34,317 nt of DNA from Lachnospiraceae bacterium (GTDB taxonomy: Bacteria; Bacillota; Clostridia; Lachnospirales; Lachnospiraceae), in NCBI GenBank assembly GCA_024680815.1, contig JAILBQ010000004.1, positions 1 through 34,317 of the forward strand, read 5' to 3'. The stretch's first letter is position 1, and each line of letters opens with the position of its first letter. Position numbers and translations under genes: made by a program. This document shows positions 32,629 through 34,317 of this stretch, one piece after another. Below the pieces are notes generated by a model, which saw only the letters and a list, made by a program, of their open reading frames with translations, ran no database searches and was not told the DNA's origin.

Positions 32629-32672
32629 AATGCAGGGGGAATGTCGGATTTATCTGAGCATTTCCCTGCATT
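32629..32672 (+). terminator. Hairpin after the two-component operon
   Basis: AATGCAGGG (32629-32637) pairs with CCCTGCATT (32664-32672), with further pairing GAATG/CATTT inside. ATTTTATGG follows, a weak T-run. Confidence 0.55.
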
Positions 32673-32691
32673 ATTTTATGGAGGTACAAGC

Positions 32692-32736
32692 ATGCAGGCA
32701 AAAAGCAGAGGCGCTTCGCGCCTTGCCCGCCCATAA
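32692..32736 (+). CDS. Possible 14-residue peptide (small ORF)
   Basis: A well-placed GGAGG ends 7-8 bases before an ATG that opens a 14-codon frame (MQAKSRGASRLARP, then TAA). The frame contains a GGCGC/GCGCC hairpin and is followed by CCCATAAG/CTTATGGG (32731-32738/32752-32759) and a GTTCGTATAAT/ATTATGCGAAC inverted repeat. No gene follows on this strand, so a leader-peptide role is not supported; it may be a gene remnant. Confidence 0.3.
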   Translation: MQAKSRGASRLARP

Positions 32737-32821
32737 GAAAAAGTCAAGGTCTTATGGGCACTGTTCGTATAATTTATATTATGCGAACATGTTATACTGA
32801 CTATTCAATCGAAGCGCATCC
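32731..32821. other. Intergenic inverted repeats between the response regulator and the surface-protein pseudogene
   Basis: Two hairpins can be formed: CCCATAAG with CTTATGGG around an AAAAAGTCAAGGT loop, and GTTCGTATAAT with ATTATGCGAAC around a short AT-rich loop near 32766-32790. The loop sequence partly resembles the AAAGTC and GACCTT words of the intergenic elements, in a different order. Confidence 0.4.
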
Positions 32822-34131
32822 TTAAAGCTTCCCGGTGTAGTCCACCTTTCTCCGGACTATCTTAAAGGAAAGGGTCTTCGTTCCGGCGTAGCTTCCCTTG
32901 CCCTTAAGCACCACCTTCGCCGTTCCCCGCTTTATATTACTGCTGTAGGAGACGATCTCGAAATCCGTGCCGGGTGTGAGGTATTTCGGTGCTGATTTGC
33001 TGCCGGTATAAAACACGTTGGTAAGATCCGCATAGGACAGCTTTACAGCGTTTCCGGTATAGCTCTGATCGGCGATCTTCTTCGTTCCGGCCTTGCCGAT
33101 ATTGGCACTGACGTCCAGATAACGGAAGGCGGCAGGTGCCTCACCGGTATAATTTCCCGCTCCGGTAACGCCCACCGTGACTGTCCCGGTATTGTCGTCC
33201 CCGACGGGAGTGCCGTTAGCTCCCACGAGGAAATCCTTTCCCGAGCTCAGCTTATTCCCGTCCGTATCATAGATCGTAACCGTGGCCTTTTTAAGCTTTG
33301 AGCTTTTAACGAACTGGTCGGCGGCTGTGATGGTGAGCTTCGAGATATCCTGCTGCGTGATGGTAAAGCTGCGGTATTGCCGATGATCACAGGAGAGCCG
33401 CTGACGTTGAACGTGCCTCCGTAAAGATACACGCCACCGCCGCCTTGCGCATTATCAATGCCTTGGGTTGCGGTGCAGCCGGTAATCCGCGCGCTGCCGT
33501 TCATGGTGAACGTGCCGCTGTATACACATACGCCGCCACCAAATCCATTTCTGTCGGTGCAGCTGCTGATCGTGCCGCCGTTCATCGTGAACGTGCCTCC
33601 ATTAACCTTCACGCCTCCGCCACCGGAGTTCGCGGCGCAGTCAGTGATGCTGCCGCCCTCCATGGTGAACTTTCCGTTTTCATCGATGAACACTCCGCCA
33701 CCGCCGCCGCCTAGGCTACTAATATTGCCGCCGGTGAGCTTGCCGGTGCTATTTGCGCTGCTGTCGGTGAGGGTCAGGTTGCCGCTTACCTTGATGACGT
33801 TGCCGTTTTCCTTACTGTAATATTCATCATTCTGAAGCCCGCGGTCGATGGTGTGGCCGTTTAAGTCCAGGGTGACGGTCTTGTCGGACGGGATTATCAG
33901 AGGATTGGAATCGTCTCCTGACGCACTAGGATAGCTTTCTTTCCAATTGACATCCTTCTCCAGCTTGACCGTATCGCCATTTGCTGCGCCGTCTATCAGT
34001 GCCTGCAGCTCGGCAAAGGACATGGTATCCGAATCATCCGCAAGGACACTCACATCCGCCTGACTGATAACCAGCATTGCCGCAAGGCCCACCGCTGCTA
34101 TCCTTTTCACGATACCCCTTAATTTCTTCAT
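32822..34131 (-). pseudogene. Frameshifted cell-surface protein (beta-helix repeats plus Ig-like repeats)
   Basis: The start is the ATG at 34131 on the minus strand with GAGGAG 9 bases upstream. It gives a signal peptide (KKLRGIVKRIAAVGLAAMLVIS, cleavage near VLADD), a domain with VTLDLNGHTIDRG, and imperfect Gly-rich repeats (GGGVKVNGGTFTMNGGTISS, GGGVCVYSGTFTMNG, GGGVYLYGGTFNVSG) typical of right-handed beta-helix surface proteins. After SPVIIGNTAA (near 33370-33380) the frame ends in a meaningless Ser/Arg-rich run to a stop at 33247. The adjacent frame instead continues sensibly with FTITQQDISKLTITAADQF, then Ig-like repeats (GTVTVGVTGAGNYTG; GSYAGTKTLSFKIV) to a stop at 32822. A one-base shift, probably at the edge of an internal deletion, has broken the gene. 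No C-terminal anchor is visible. Confidence 0.75.
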
Positions 34132-34156
34132 AATCTTATTCTCCTCATCCACCAAT

Positions 34157-34279
34157 TTATCCTTTATGATACATACGATATAAAGCTGTCTTCATTGTTT
34201 CCAGCTCCTCCATCGCTTCAAACCCGCTCTCCGGGATATAAACAAGCCCTACCGCGTATCTTGTGACCGCTGCCAGCAT
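34157..34279 (-). CDS. Short open frame upstream of the surface-protein gene (probable gene fragment)
   Basis: A minus-strand frame runs from an ATG at 34279 to a stop at 34157 (40 residues, MLAAVTRYAVGLVYIPES...RMYHKG). The same frame is open back to a stop at about 34308, so it is not a truncated long gene in this window. No Shine-Dalgarno sequence precedes the ATG. The composition looks coding and amphipathic, but I do not recognise it; it may be the remnant of a larger gene or a short exported/regulatory protein. Confidence 0.3.
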   Translation of the reverse strand: MLAAVTRYAVGLVYIPESGFEAMEELETMKTALYRMYHKG

Positions 34280-34317
34280 CAGATGAAGCGTGGTAGATCT
34301 TGTGCCTTACACCCCTA

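Noticed and set aside
33420-33720. CRISPR-like spacing of repeats
   Set aside because: The repeats are imperfect protein-coding Gly-rich units in frame, with no identical repeat sequence, no unique spacers and no cas genes.
33445-33820. Plus-strand open frames opposite the surface-protein repeats
   Set aside because: They mirror the Gly-rich repeats on the other strand, have low-complexity Ala/Pro-rich products and no start signals.

Overview
The window looks like a chromosomal segment of a Clostridia bacterium, most likely Lachnospiraceae. The support is moderate GC, strong AGGAGG-type ribosome binding sites, Gram-positive SOS boxes, an L27 with the Prp-cleaved N-terminal extension, SepF, and the gene order rplU-prp-rpmA-obg-yhbY-nadD-yqeK-rsfS-lexA. 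I cannot name the genus. No rRNA, tRNA, CRISPR array, insertion sequence or prophage was seen.

Left part (1-6331): the tail of an unidentified gene, a small P-loop protein, an HlyD-like membrane-fusion protein, then yggS and sepF, and an aroB-lspA-rluD run. A large structured intergenic element lies between the HlyD-like gene and yggS.

Middle part (6400-21770): this region carries envelope and accessory functions. It holds a monocistronic, very alanine-rich secreted protein with its own promoter and terminator; a SIMPL-domain protein facing a cytidylate-kinase-like gene; and a 1143-residue membrane protein with a zinc ribbon and an extracytoplasmic beta domain, translationally coupled to a D,D-carboxypeptidase. 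Next comes a small Cys-containing protein whose N-terminus matches the double-glycine (bacteriocin-type) leader consensus. A tyrosine recombinase is followed by an AI-2E-family permease, then a CPBP protease with a diguanylate cyclase, and a VanW protein. The recombinase and CPBP genes each have a -10 box placed so that the mRNA would be (nearly) leaderless.

Right part (21770-32601): the L21 leader-like region with rplU-prp-rpmA, then obg, then yhbY-nadD-yqeK-rsfS. After these, lexA and a LysM (YneA-like) gene diverge around a cluster of five SOS-like boxes. An Rrf2 regulator with a perfect 10+2+10 palindrome over its -35 region follows, then a hybrid histidine kinase (HisKA-HATPase-REC-HPt) and a two-REC response regulator. 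The last 1.7 kb holds, on the minus strand, a broken cell-surface protein (Gly-rich beta-helix repeats joined out of frame to Ig-like repeats) and a short gene fragment.

The least explained signals are: (1) a family of intergenic elements (2054-2280, 24262-24424, 28367-28415) with conserved blocks around stems whose sequence differs between copies while pairing is kept; (2) the orphan double-glycine-leader protein at 14799-15125; and (3) the Ala-rich exported protein at 6522-8153.
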